Source: an uncultured Mesorhizobium sp.
Lineage (GTDB): Bacteria; Pseudomonadota; Alphaproteobacteria; Rhizobiales; Rhizobiaceae
NCBI GenBank assembly: GCA_937958475.1
Contig: CALFXR010000117.1
Location: 1-64,000 of the forward strand
DNA length: 64,000 bases
Reading direction: 5' to 3'
Shown one piece after another: positions 25,319 to 33,443 of this stretch. Every line of letters begins with the position of its first letter. Positions within the stretch are counted from its first letter, which is position 1. The notes under the pieces are model-generated. The model was not told where the DNA came from. It did not search any database and worked only from the letters and a program-made list of their open reading frames with translations. Made by a program: the position numbers and the translations under genes.

Positions 25319-26900
25319 GGAGCCGGGCCTTGATCTGGTCGGCGACGTAGAGTGCGATCGCCTGGATGGTCGAGGTCGGGTTGACGCCGCCCGAGGTGAC
25401 GAAGACGCTGCCGTCGACGACGAACAGGTTCCTGACGTCGTGGGCGCGGCCCCATTCGTTGACGACCGAGCGCTTCGGATCGGTGCCCATCCGCGCCGTG
25501 CCGAGCAGGTGCCATCCGGCATAGGGCAGCGGCGAGCGCGTGACGATGTCCCGGGCGCCGGCCGCCTTGAGGACGTCGATGCCGCGGGCCAGCGAGTGGT
25601 CGAGCATCTTCAGCGTGTTCTCGCCGAGCCGGTAGGTGATCTTCGGCGCCGGGATGCCGTTGCCGTCCTTCAGCCGCGGGTCGAGCGTGACGCGGTTGAT
25701 CTCCTCCGGCAGGTCCTCGCAGATCGACACCAGGCCGGCCTGGCGGTCGAACAGTTTGCGGTAGGCGTCGTGGTGCCCCTCGCCCCAGGGCACGACGCCG
25801 TCGGCCATGCCGTTGACGGCGGTGACGACCGGCCCGTAGCCGCGCGTGAACTGGTAGCAGTAGCCGCGCAGGAAACCGCGCGCCGGATCGGTCTCGTAGA
25901 ACTCCATGCTCCACATGAAGACGCGCGAGCCGCGGAAACCTTCGAGCGGCTCGTCGAAGCGGCCGCGCGCCAGCGCATAGGGGTGGAACATCAGGTTGCG
26001 GCCGACCTGGCCGCTCGAATTGGCGAGGCCGTCGGGGAAACGCTCCGACGCCGAGTTGAGCAGGATGCGCGGCGTGCCGATGCCGTTGCATGCCATGACG
26101 ACGATCTCGGCCGGCTGGAACACCTCCTCGCCGTTGGCGTCGAAATACCAGGCGCCGGTCGCCATGCGGTCGTCGTTGGTCTCGATGCGGCTGACCCGGC
26201 AGCGCGTGCGCAATTCGACACGGTTGCGCAGGGCCTCCTGCCAGTAGGTGATGTCGGTGCTGGCCTTGGCGCCCTGGGCGCAGCCGTGGCCGCAATGGCC
26301 GAGGTTGATGCAGGGCGCCCGCCCCTCGTATTCGCGCGAGGTGATGGCGCTGTCGGAGGGCCACCAGTGCCAGCCGAGCGTATTCATGGCGCCGCCCATC
26401 AACTCCCCGGTCCGGCCGATCGGCAGCGGCGGCACCACCGAGTCCTTCGGCGGATAGGCGGGGTCGCCGGCGAGGCTCGCCACGCCCATCATGCGGTCGT
26501 TGAGCGCGTAGAACGGTTCGAGCGTGCGATAGTCGATCGGCCAGTCCTCGGCGACGCCGTCGAGCGAGCGCACGCGGAAGTCCGACGGGTGCAGGCGCGG
26601 GAAATGCCCGGCATAGAGCACGGTGCCGCCGCCCACCCCGTTGAAGTTGGCGATCTTGATTGGCGTGTCGTCGTCGTTGACCGGATAGTCGGCGGCCAGC
26701 CCGCGCCGGTTCGGGCTGATCGCGTAGTCCTCGAACTGCCGGGTCTCGAAGTCGCGGCCGGTGCTCGGATAGCGTGCCGAATCCGGCCAGTCCCCCTGCT
26801 CCAGGCAGAGGATGCGCATCCTCGTGTCGGCGAGGCTCCAGGCCACAGCGGCGCCGGAAGCTCCGGAGCCGATGATCAGCACGTCGACGGGATCGTTCAT
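25302..26900 (-). CDS. GMC-family FAD oxidoreductase (sugar/polyol dehydrogenase type)
   Basis: The 532-residue flavoprotein opens with VDVLIIGSGASGAAVAWSL, the FAD-binding Rossmann motif, and has INLGHCGHGCAQGAK, a cysteine-containing loop shared with gluconate dehydrogenase large subunits. GWHLLGTARMG holds the catalytic histidine, and FVVDGSVFVTSGGVNPTSTIQA closes the FAD site. It oxidises an alcohol or sugar hydroxyl and passes electrons to a quinone or cytochrome rather than NAD. Neither it nor its small subunit has an export signal, and no cytochrome c gene is present. An alternative GTG start lies 15 bases upstream. Substrate: probably a sugar or sugar acid imported by the operon's ABC system. 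Confidence 0.83.
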   Translation of the reverse strand: MNDPVDVLIIGSGASGAAVAWSLADTRMRILCLEQGDWPDSARYPSTGRDFETRQFEDYAISPNRRGLAADYPVNDDDTPIKIANFNGVGGGTVLYAGHFPRLHPSDFRVRSLDGVAEDWPIDYRTLEPFYALNDRMMGVASLAGDPAYPPKDSVVPPLPIGRTGELMGGAMNTLGWHWWPSDSAITSREYEGRAPCINLGHCGHGCAQGAKASTDITYWQEALRNRVELRTRCRVSRIETNDDRMATGAWYFDANGEEVFQPAEIVVMACNGIGTPRILLNSASERFPDGLANSSGQVGRNLMFHPYALARGRFDEPLEGFRGSRVFMWSMEFYETDPARGFLRGYCYQFTRGYGPVVTAVNGMADGVVPWGEGHHDAYRKLFDRQAGLVSICEDLPEEINRVTLDPRLKDGNGIPAPKITYRLGENTLKMLDHSLARGIDVLKAAGARDIVTRSPLPYAGWHLLGTARMGTDPKRSVVNEWGRAHDVRNLFVVDGSVFVTSGGVNPTSTIQAIALYVADQIKARLHDLFD

Positions 26901-26939
26901 CCTGGTTCGGTCCACGGCGGTTCGTCGCGCGTCCGCGCT

Positions 26940-28166
26940 TCAGATGGCGAGCTTCGGCATCTGCGTGCGGTTGATCATGCCGGTCCTCTCCAGCGGCGGA
27001 TACTTCGCCAGCGCCGCCTCGACCGGCTCCGTGCCCCAGCCCGGGCGGTCGGGCAGGATCAGGTAGCCGTCCTTGTATTCGGGAGCATGGCTGAACACTT
27101 CCGCATCCCAGGAGATGCGGTCGATGTCGGTCTCCATGATGCGCATGTTCGGCACCACCGCGCTGAAATGCGCGTTCATCATGGTGCACAGGTGGCCGTA
27201 GAAATTGTGCGGGGCGACGTTGACCTCGTAGGCCTCGGCCGCAGCGGCGATCTTCAGCGACTGCCAGACCCCGTTCCACGGCGTGTCGATGATGGCGACG
27301 TCGACGGACTGGTTCTGGAAGTAGGGCAGGAACTGCTGCAGGCCGATCAGCGTCTCGCAGGACGAGATCGGATGCGCGCTGTTGGCGCGGATGTAGGCCA
27401 GCGCCTTGGGGTCGAGCGTGTCGATCTCGACCCAGAACAGGTCGAGGTCGCGGACCTCGCGCAGGATCTCCAGGAAGCCTTCCGTGCGCCCGTTGAAGTT
27501 GAGGTCGAGCAGGATGTCGATGTCGGGGCCGGCGGATTCGCGCATGGCCTCGAGATGCCGGCGCAGGTTCTTCAGCGTCTTGCGCTCGACGTTGCGCGAC
27601 GGGTCGTGCGGCCGGCCGAAGCCGGGCGACCAGGCCTCGATGCGGTCGTTCTCGTCATAGTGGAAGATGTTGGTCTTCAGCGCCGTGTAGCCGTCGTCGC
27701 GGACGTCGCGGGCGATCTGGCGCACGCCCTCGATGTCGACGATGCCCGGCGAGAAGTGCTCGGTGCGCATGCGGTAGGCGACGCAGTGCGACCAGTAGAC
27801 CCGGATCTTGTCGCGGACCTTGCCGCCCAGCATCACGTGGCAGGGCACGTCGAGGGTCTTGGCCTTGGCGTCGAGCAGCGCGTTCTCGATGGCGCCGAGC
27901 GCCTGGCCGATGACTCCGCCGAAGGCCGGCCGCGTCATGTTGCGCAGGTCCTCGCGGATGTGCTCGTGCAGCATCACGCTCTGGCCGACGATCCGGTGGC
28001 TGATCTGGTTGATCACCGCGGTGACGCCGGGCGAACCGAAATTCTCGTCGTACTCGCTCCAGCCGACGACGCCGTCCTCGGTGGTGATCTTCAGGAAGTG
28101 GTAGTTGCGGAACGAATTGCTGCACGACAGCGGCTTCACTTCGGCTACGATGGCTTTTTTCTGCAT
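26940..28166 (-). CDS. Enolase-superfamily (mandelate racemase/muconate lactonizing) acid-sugar dehydratase
   Basis: The 408-residue protein has the enolase-superfamily capping domain and barrel. Magnesium ligands are visible as D221 (ILLDLNFN), E247 (WVEID) and E271 (SCETL). K164 in TALKTNIF sits where the barrel base lies, and H320 in APHNFYGHL in the position of the general acid/base in acid-sugar dehydratases. Such enzymes remove water from aldonic or uronic acids to give 2-keto-3-deoxy acids. Next to a sugar-type ABC importer, a GMC dehydrogenase and an aldehyde dehydrogenase, that role fits well. The exact sugar acid cannot be read from the sequence. The start follows GGGGAAAGAGC. Confidence 0.82.
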   Translation of the reverse strand: MQKKAIVAEVKPLSCSNSFRNYHFLKITTEDGVVGWSEYDENFGSPGVTAVINQISHRIVGQSVMLHEHIREDLRNMTRPAFGGVIGQALGAIENALLDAKAKTLDVPCHVMLGGKVRDKIRVYWSHCVAYRMRTEHFSPGIVDIEGVRQIARDVRDDGYTALKTNIFHYDENDRIEAWSPGFGRPHDPSRNVERKTLKNLRRHLEAMRESAGPDIDILLDLNFNGRTEGFLEILREVRDLDLFWVEIDTLDPKALAYIRANSAHPISSCETLIGLQQFLPYFQNQSVDVAIIDTPWNGVWQSLKIAAAAEAYEVNVAPHNFYGHLCTMMNAHFSAVVPNMRIMETDIDRISWDAEVFSHAPEYKDGYLILPDRPGWGTEPVEAALAKYPPLERTGMINRTQMPKLAI

Positions 28167-28275
28167 GCTCTTTCCCCGGCTATCTTGCAGGTCTGTCTCG
28201 ATTGGTCCCGCCGCGATGGCGGCGCGGGCCGCTTGCTATGGTCGTCGCGGACGAACCGCGTCCGATGTGTCCGCC

Positions 28276-29733
28276 TCATCCCCAGCCGGAGATCGACTTG
28301 ACGTCCAGGAACTCCTCGATGCCCCAGCGGCCGCCCTCGCGGGCGCGGCCCGAGGCTTTGACGCCGCCGAAGGGCGATCCGGCGCCGCGCGACTGGCCGT
28401 TCATCTCGACCATGCCGGAGCGCAGGCGGCGCGCCATGCGGTTGCGGCGCCCGCCGTCCTGGCTCTGCACGTAGTTGGTCAGGCCGTAGGGCGTGTCGTT
28501 GGCGATCGCGACGGCCTCGTCCTCGCCGTCGAAGGGGATGATCGACAGGACCGGCCCGAAGATCTCCTCCTGCGCGATGGTCATGTCGTTGGCGACGTCG
28601 GCGAAGATCGTCGGCTGGACGAAGAAACCGCGGTTGAAGCCCGCCGGCCGGCCGAGGCCGCCGGCGACGAGGCGCGCGCCTTCGGCGATGCCGGCGTCGA
28701 TCAGGCCCTGGATGCGCGCATACTGCCGCGCCGAGACGACCGGGCCGATATGGGCTCCGGGCTGGTCGGACGGGCCGACGGCGATCGAGCGCGCCACCCG
28801 CGCCGCGGTCTCCACCGAGCGCTCGTAGATCGGGCGCTCGACGAGCATGCGCGACGGCGCGTTGCAGTTCTGCCCGCTGTTGACGAAGCACTGGCGCACG
28901 CCACGCTCGACGGCCATGTCGTCGGCGTCGGCGAAGACGACGTTGGCGCCCTTGCCGCCGAGTTCGAGCGCCACGCGCTTCAGGCTGTCGGCGGCCACCT
29001 TGGTGATGGCGATGCCGGCGCGGGTCGAGCCGGTGAAGCTGACCATGTCGACGTCGGCATGGGTCGACAGGCGATGGCCGGCCTCGGCGCCGTCACCGAC
29101 GACCAGGTTGAAGACGCCGGGCGGCACGCCGGCGGCATCGACGATCTCGGCGAAGACGATCGCCGACAGCGGCGCGATCTCCGACGGCTTCAGCACGACG
29201 GTGCAGCCGGCGAGCAGCGCGGCGGCGACCTTCAGCGCGATCTGGCTGATCGGCCAGTTCCACGGCGTGATCAGGGCGGCGACGCCGACCGGCTCGAGCG
29301 CGATGCGGTCGTCGGGCGCGTGGGGGCCGAGCGGCCTGACGAAGTCGAAGCCGTTCATGGCGGCGATGAAGTTGGCCATGTGCCGCGGCCCGGCGCCGGC
29401 CTGGGCCTGGCGCGCCAGGTCGATCGGCGCGCCCATCTCACGGCTGATCGCCCGCGCCATGTCCTCGGTCCGTTCGAGATGGACGGCGCGCATGCGCTCG
29501 ACGAAGGCGATGCGCATCGCCGGATCGCTCGTCGACCAGGCCGGGAAGGCCTTCCTGGCCGCGGCCACGGCGCGGTCGACATCGGCCGCCCCGGCCAGCG
29601 TCACGGCGCCGAACTCTTCTTCGGTCGAGGCGTCGACGAGGACCTGCCGGGTGCTGCCGCTGACCGGCACCCAGCGGCCGCCGATATAGGCTCGGGCGAT
29701 CTCGATCGGACTCGTTCCTGAAACATGCGTCAT
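28276..29733 (-). CDS. NAD(P)-dependent aldehyde dehydrogenase (sugar-pathway operon)
   Basis: The 485-residue enzyme shows the aldehyde dehydrogenase signature series: ALITPWNWPISQIALKVAAA, the cofactor loop FTGSTRAGIAITKVAA, the general base in ALELGGKGANVV, and the catalytic cysteine in NSGQNCNAPSRMLV. EEIFGPVLSIIPF and PFGGVKASGRAREGG complete the pattern. The start is the ATG preceded by GCGAGG; the long frame upstream is not coding. It lies between the ATPase gene and the acid-sugar dehydratase, so it could oxidise the semialdehyde made at the end of a non-phosphorylative sugar pathway (such as 2-oxoglutarate semialdehyde). A broader aldehyde-detoxifying role is an alternative. Confidence 0.82.
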   Translation of the reverse strand: MTHVSGTSPIEIARAYIGGRWVPVSGSTRQVLVDASTEEEFGAVTLAGAADVDRAVAAARKAFPAWSTSDPAMRIAFVERMRAVHLERTEDMARAISREMGAPIDLARQAQAGAGPRHMANFIAAMNGFDFVRPLGPHAPDDRIALEPVGVAALITPWNWPISQIALKVAAALLAGCTVVLKPSEIAPLSAIVFAEIVDAAGVPPGVFNLVVGDGAEAGHRLSTHADVDMVSFTGSTRAGIAITKVAADSLKRVALELGGKGANVVFADADDMAVERGVRQCFVNSGQNCNAPSRMLVERPIYERSVETAARVARSIAVGPSDQPGAHIGPVVSARQYARIQGLIDAGIAEGARLVAGGLGRPAGFNRGFFVQPTIFADVANDMTIAQEEIFGPVLSIIPFDGEDEAVAIANDTPYGLTNYVQSQDGGRRNRMARRLRSGMVEMNGQSRGAGSPFGGVKASGRAREGGRWGIEEFLDVKSISGWG

Positions 29734-29747
29734 GGCAATGCCTCGCT

Positions 29748-30809
29748 TCAGAGCGCCATCTCGCGGCGCCGCCCGCTGGCACCGTCGAAGACGTGCAGGT
29801 CGGCGGGCCGCGCGGCGAGCCGGATGGTGTCGCCGGGCCTCGCCGCGGTCCGGCCCCTGACGAGGACGCGCACCAAGTGTTCGCCGATGCGCGCGGTGAT
29901 CTGCGTCTCCGAGCCGGTCGGCTCGATGACCGACACCACCGCCGGCCAGCCCTCGTCGGCGAGGTGGATGTGTTCGGGACGCACGCCGAGCGTGACGCGG
30001 CCTTCGCCCGGGACCGGTACCGGCAGCTGCAGCGCATGGTCGTCGTCGAGCAGCAGGGTTGCGGCACCCGCCAGGGTACCCTCGAAGAAGTTCATCGGCG
30101 GCGAGCCGATGAAGGCGGCGACGAACAGGCTCTGCGGCCGGTCGTAGAGGTCGAGCGGCGGCCCCATCTGCTCGACCACGCCGCCGTTCATGACGACGAC
30201 GCGGTCGGCGAGCGTCATCGCCTCGATCTGGTCGTGGGTGACGTAGACCGTGGTCACGCCGAGGCGCTGGTGCAGTTCCTTCAGTTCCGAGCGCATCTGC
30301 ACGCGCAGCTTGGCGTCGAGGTTGGACAGCGGCTCGTCGAAGAGGAAGACGGTCGGCTGGCGCACGATGGCGCGGCCCATGGCGACGCGCTGGCGCTGGC
30401 CGCCGGAAAGCTGGCGCGGCTTGCGCTCGAGAAGCTGCTCGAGGCCGAGGATGCGCGCCGCATCCATGACGCGGGCATTGATCTCGGCGCGCGGCAGCCG
30501 GCGCTGGCGCAGGGCGAAGCCCATGTTGTCGCGCACGTTCATGTGCGGGTAGAGCGCGTAGTTCTGGAACACCATGGCGATGTCGCGGTCCTTCGGCGCG
30601 ACGTGGTTGACGACGCGCTCGCCGATGGCGATCTCGCCGCCGCTGATCTCCTCCAGCCCGGCGATCATGCGCAGCAGCGTCGACTTCCCGCAGCCCGACG
30701 GACCGACCAGCGCGACGAACTCGCCGTCGGAGATGTCGACGGTGACCCCGTGGATCACCTCGAGCTGCCCGTAGGACTTGCGGACGTCCCTGATCTCGAC
30801 TGTGCTCAT
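29748..30809 (-). CDS. Sugar ABC importer ATPase, UgpC/MsmK/MalK type
   Basis: The 353-residue ATPase has Walker A GPSGCGKST, Q-loop FQNYALYPHMNVRDNM, signature LSGGQRQRVAMGRAI and Walker B VFLFDEPLSNLDA. A C-terminal TOBE-type regulatory domain runs from about 235 (GRVTLGVRPEHIHL). This is the standard layout of CUT1-family sugar importers. It lies 100 bp after the GntR regulator in the same operon, separated by a hairpin, and 14 bp before the aldehyde dehydrogenase. It should energise the two permeases and binding protein encoded upstream. Confidence 0.87.
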   Translation of the reverse strand: MSTVEIRDVRKSYGQLEVIHGVTVDISDGEFVALVGPSGCGKSTLLRMIAGLEEISGGEIAIGERVVNHVAPKDRDIAMVFQNYALYPHMNVRDNMGFALRQRRLPRAEINARVMDAARILGLEQLLERKPRQLSGGQRQRVAMGRAIVRQPTVFLFDEPLSNLDAKLRVQMRSELKELHQRLGVTTVYVTHDQIEAMTLADRVVVMNGGVVEQMGPPLDLYDRPQSLFVAAFIGSPPMNFFEGTLAGAATLLLDDDHALQLPVPVPGEGRVTLGVRPEHIHLADEGWPAVVSVIEPTGSETQITARIGEHLVRVLVRGRTAARPGDTIRLAARPADLHVFDGASGRRREMAL

Positions 30810-30866
30810 CGCCTGACGTCACTCCATCGGTCGCATTCTCGCCGGCCTGTCGCCGGTCTTTGTCTC

Positions 30867-30888
30867 CCGGCCGCAGCGATGCGGCCGG
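30867..30888. terminator. Stem-loop between GntR and ATPase genes
   Basis: CCGGCCGCA-GCGA-TGCGGCCGG is a perfect 9-bp stem with a 4-base loop inside the presumed operon. No T run follows on the minus strand. It may attenuate transcription or be an RNA processing point between the transport and metabolic halves of the operon. Confidence 0.4.
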
Positions 30889-30909
30889 TTCGGTCCCCGG
30901 TCGGCCTTC

Positions 30910-31590
30910 TCACACCGCGCTTTCGGCCAGGGCGCGGGCGTCGGATTCGAGTTCCCTGGCCAGCGCGACATAGCCCTCGTGTTCGTGGGCCTTGATCAGC
31001 GCCACGGCCTGGCCGAACTCGCCGGCGCGCAGCGCATCGCGGATTCCCTTGTGCTCACGCAGCGATTCCGACATGCGCTGCGGCTTCAGCGCGAAGCCGA
31101 AATGCGCGGCCGTCATGGCGCTCAGGTTGACGAGGAGCCTGAGGCACCACTGCGAATGCGGCGTGTCGTAGAGCAGGATGTGGAACTCGTGGTTGAGCTG
31201 CGTGTAGCGGCGCACGTCCTGCGCCGCCACCGCCGCGGTCGATTCCTCGAGGTTGGCGTCGATCTCCGCGTAGCGCTCCGGGTCGTAGCTCGATGCGCCG
31301 AGCTCCAGCGCCAGCGCGCCGATCAGGCCGCGCAGAGCGTAGATCTCGCGCAGCTGCTCGATGCCGGCGCTGGCGACGACCGCGCCGACATGGGTGTGCA
31401 CGTCGAGCCAGCCTTCCGACGCCAGGCTGCGGATCGCCTCGCGGATCGGCGTCTCGCTGATGCCGAGCGCCTCGGAGACCTCGCGCGTCGTGATGCGGTC
31501 GCCGGGCTTGACCCTCCGGGAGAGGATCAGTCCCTCGATATGCCGCCGCGCCAGATCGGCCTTGGACAGGTAGATGGGTGGCTCCGACAT
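30910..31590 (-). CDS. GntR-family regulator, FCD subfamily
   Basis: The 226-residue protein has a GntR winged helix at about 8-75: ADLARRHIEGLILSRRVKPGDRI, then SEALGISETPIREAIRSLASEGW. An FCD all-helical ligand domain follows, with ELREIYALRGLIGALALELG, HEFHILLYD and EHKGIRDALRAGE, which carry the residues that usually hold a metal and a carboxylate. It is embedded in the sugar importer operon and most likely senses the imported sugar acid. GTG and ATG are adjacent at the start (I use the ATG). A long palindrome upstream of the binding-protein gene is a candidate target. Confidence 0.85.
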   Translation of the reverse strand: MSEPPIYLSKADLARRHIEGLILSRRVKPGDRITTREVSEALGISETPIREAIRSLASEGWLDVHTHVGAVVASAGIEQLREIYALRGLIGALALELGASSYDPERYAEIDANLEESTAAVAAQDVRRYTQLNHEFHILLYDTPHSQWCLRLLVNLSAMTAAHFGFALKPQRMSESLREHKGIRDALRAGEFGQAVALIKAHEHEGYVALARELESDARALAESAV

Positions 31591-31636
31591 CACACGCCCC
31601 GCCTCTGCTGCTGGTGTCTTTGGTCCGCCATGGTTC

Positions 31637-32494
31637 TCATCCCTTCGTCGCGCCGTCGGCCAGTCCCTGGATCAGCCATTTCTGGACCAGCAGGGCGAAG
31701 ATCACCACGGGGATCACCGTGATCGTGCCGACGGCGGTCAAGGCACCCCAGTTCGCACCGTTCACCGTGTCGCCGGCGATGCCGGCGATCGAGACCGGAA
31801 TGGTCGAGGCGTGGCGATTGGTCAGGACGAGCGCGAAGAGCAGCTCCTCCCAGGCGAGGATCATGCTGAAGATCAGCGTCGACAGCAGGCCCGGCAGCGA
31901 GATCGGCACGATGATCTTGAAGAAGGCGCCGAACCGGCTGCAGCCGTCGATCATCGCCGATTCCTCCAGCTCCCGCGGCAGGGCGAGGAAGAAGCCGCGC
32001 ATCAGCCACATCACGTAGGGGATGAGGAAGGTGCAGTAGGCCAGGATCAGCGTGATGTGCTTGTCGGTGACGCCGAGCGAGCGGGCGACCAGGAACATCG
32101 GCACGGCGAGCGCGATCGGCGGCACGCCGCGCGACAGCAGGATGATCACGCCGATCGTGCCGGCGCCGCGCAGCCTGATGCGGGCGAGCGCGTATCCGGC
32201 CATGGCGCCGGCGGCGATCGAGAGCAGCCCCGATCCCGTGGCGACGATGATCGTGTTGATCAGGCGCCGGTTGATGTCGGCGCGCTGCATGTAGCCGATA
32301 TAGGTCTCCAGCGTCGGCGTGAAGAACAGCGTCGGCGGCATCGTGAAGATGTCGCGCTGGTCCTTGAACGAGGACAGCACCATCCAGAAGACCGGGAACA
32401 GGAAGACGACGCAGGCGAAGAGGCCCGCGGCGATGCGCACGCGATGGCCGAGTCGCGACCGGCGGCGCAGTGGAGGAAGGGCGGCCGCGGTCAA
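31637..32494 (-). CDS. Sugar ABC importer inner-membrane permease, MalG type
   Basis: The 285-residue protein has six hydrophobic segments and the EAA loop of importer permeases (ELEESAMIDGCSRFGAFFKIIVPISLP). I propose a TTG start whose last two bases form the stop of the preceding permease gene (TTGA overlap), with TGGAG seven to eight bases before it; no ATG is suitably placed. The N-terminal basic stretch LRRRSRLGHRVR precedes the first membrane helix, as is usual for MalG-like subunits. It ends with LVQKWLIQGLADGATKG, the typical MalG C-terminus. It pairs with the upstream MalF-type permease. Confidence 0.82.
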   Translation of the reverse strand: MTAAALPPLRRRSRLGHRVRIAAGLFACVVFLFPVFWMVLSSFKDQRDIFTMPPTLFFTPTLETYIGYMQRADINRRLINTIIVATGSGLLSIAAGAMAGYALARIRLRGAGTIGVIILLSRGVPPIALAVPMFLVARSLGVTDKHITLILAYCTFLIPYVMWLMRGFFLALPRELEESAMIDGCSRFGAFFKIIVPISLPGLLSTLIFSMILAWEELLFALVLTNRHASTIPVSIAGIAGDTVNGANWGALTAVGTITVIPVVIFALLVQKWLIQGLADGATKG

Positions 32495-33417
32495 TTGCGT
32501 TGCTCCAGCGCGCGGGAGCCGACGAGGAAGATGCCGGTCAGGATCATGGTGAGGATGAGGACGATGACCGCCATCGCCGCCGATTCGGCGAAGCGCAGCG
32601 AGCGGAACGCCTCCTCGTAGATGAACAGGTTGATGACGTTGGTGGCGCCGCCCGGCCCGCCATAGGTGGCGGCCAGCGCGATGTCGAACATCTTCACCGC
32701 GCCCAGCCAGCGCACCACGAAGGTCGCGGCGATGATCGGCACGAGCAGCGGCAGCGTGATCGACCACAGCATCGACCACCAGTTGGCGCCGTCGATCTCG
32801 GCCGCCTCGAAGATGTCGCGCGGCAGTGCAAGCAGCGCGGCGGTGGCGATGAGAACGACGAACGGCGTCCACCGCCAGGTGTCGATGATGACGATCGCCG
32901 CCATGGCGAGGTTGGGATCGCCGAACCAGTCGAGCGGGCCGAAGCCGGCGAGGCCGATCAGCCAGTTCACGATGCCCCAGAGCGGATCGAGGATCATGCG
33001 CCAGATGCCGCCGGCGACAACCGGGGCGACGACCATCGGGATGATGAAGAGCGCGCGCACGGTACCGCGTCCGCGCCAGTCGGCATTGATGAGGAAGGCG
33101 ATGCCGAAGCCGAGCACGATCTGCAGCGGCAGGGCGAATGCGAGGTAGATCGCCGTCACCCTCAGCGACGACCAGAAGCGGTAGTCGTCGAGGACGTGGC
33201 GGTAATTGTCCCAGCCGACCCACTCGACCGCGCTGAAGGTCATCAGGTCGAAACGGGCGAAGCTGATCTGCACCGTGTAGAAGATCGGATAGGCGAGCAT
33301 CGCGGCGAGAATGATGGCCGACGGCGCCATGAACGCCCAGCGCGACACGGCGTCCGCCAGTCTCGCCGAGGCGCGGGGGCGCGCGGTACGCGCCCCTGTT
33401 GCCGTCGTCATGCTCAT
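32491..33417 (-). CDS. Sugar ABC importer inner-membrane permease, MalF type
   Basis: The 308-residue protein starts MSMTTATGARTARPRASARL, then a first membrane helix (AFMAPSAIILAAMLAYPIFY) and the VGWDNY sequence typical of MalF-like subunits. Later helices include GTVRALFIIPMVVAPVVAGGIW and the EAA loop DIFEAAEIDGANWWSMLWSITLPLL, the contact site for the ATPase. It lies 26 bp downstream of the binding-protein gene and is translationally coupled to the MalG-type gene. Together they form the channel for a carbohydrate or sugar derivative. Confidence 0.87.
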   Translation of the reverse strand: MSMTTATGARTARPRASARLADAVSRWAFMAPSAIILAAMLAYPIFYTVQISFARFDLMTFSAVEWVGWDNYRHVLDDYRFWSSLRVTAIYLAFALPLQIVLGFGIAFLINADWRGRGTVRALFIIPMVVAPVVAGGIWRMILDPLWGIVNWLIGLAGFGPLDWFGDPNLAMAAIVIIDTWRWTPFVVLIATAALLALPRDIFEAAEIDGANWWSMLWSITLPLLVPIIAATFVVRWLGAVKMFDIALAATYGGPGGATNVINLFIYEEAFRSLRFAESAAMAVIVLILTMILTGIFLVGSRALEQRN

Positions 33418-33443
33418 CGCGATGCTCCTCCCGGGGGGTCAGC

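Noticed and set aside
25221..28301. Open frame of 1026 codons antisense to the GMC and dehydratase genes
   Set aside because: It has no domain, and it covers two genes with clear catalytic residues on the other strand.
29734..30822. N-terminal extension fusing the aldehyde dehydrogenase to the ATPase region
   Set aside because: The open frame is a shifted image of the UgpC-type ATPase gene; the true start has its own RBS at 29733.
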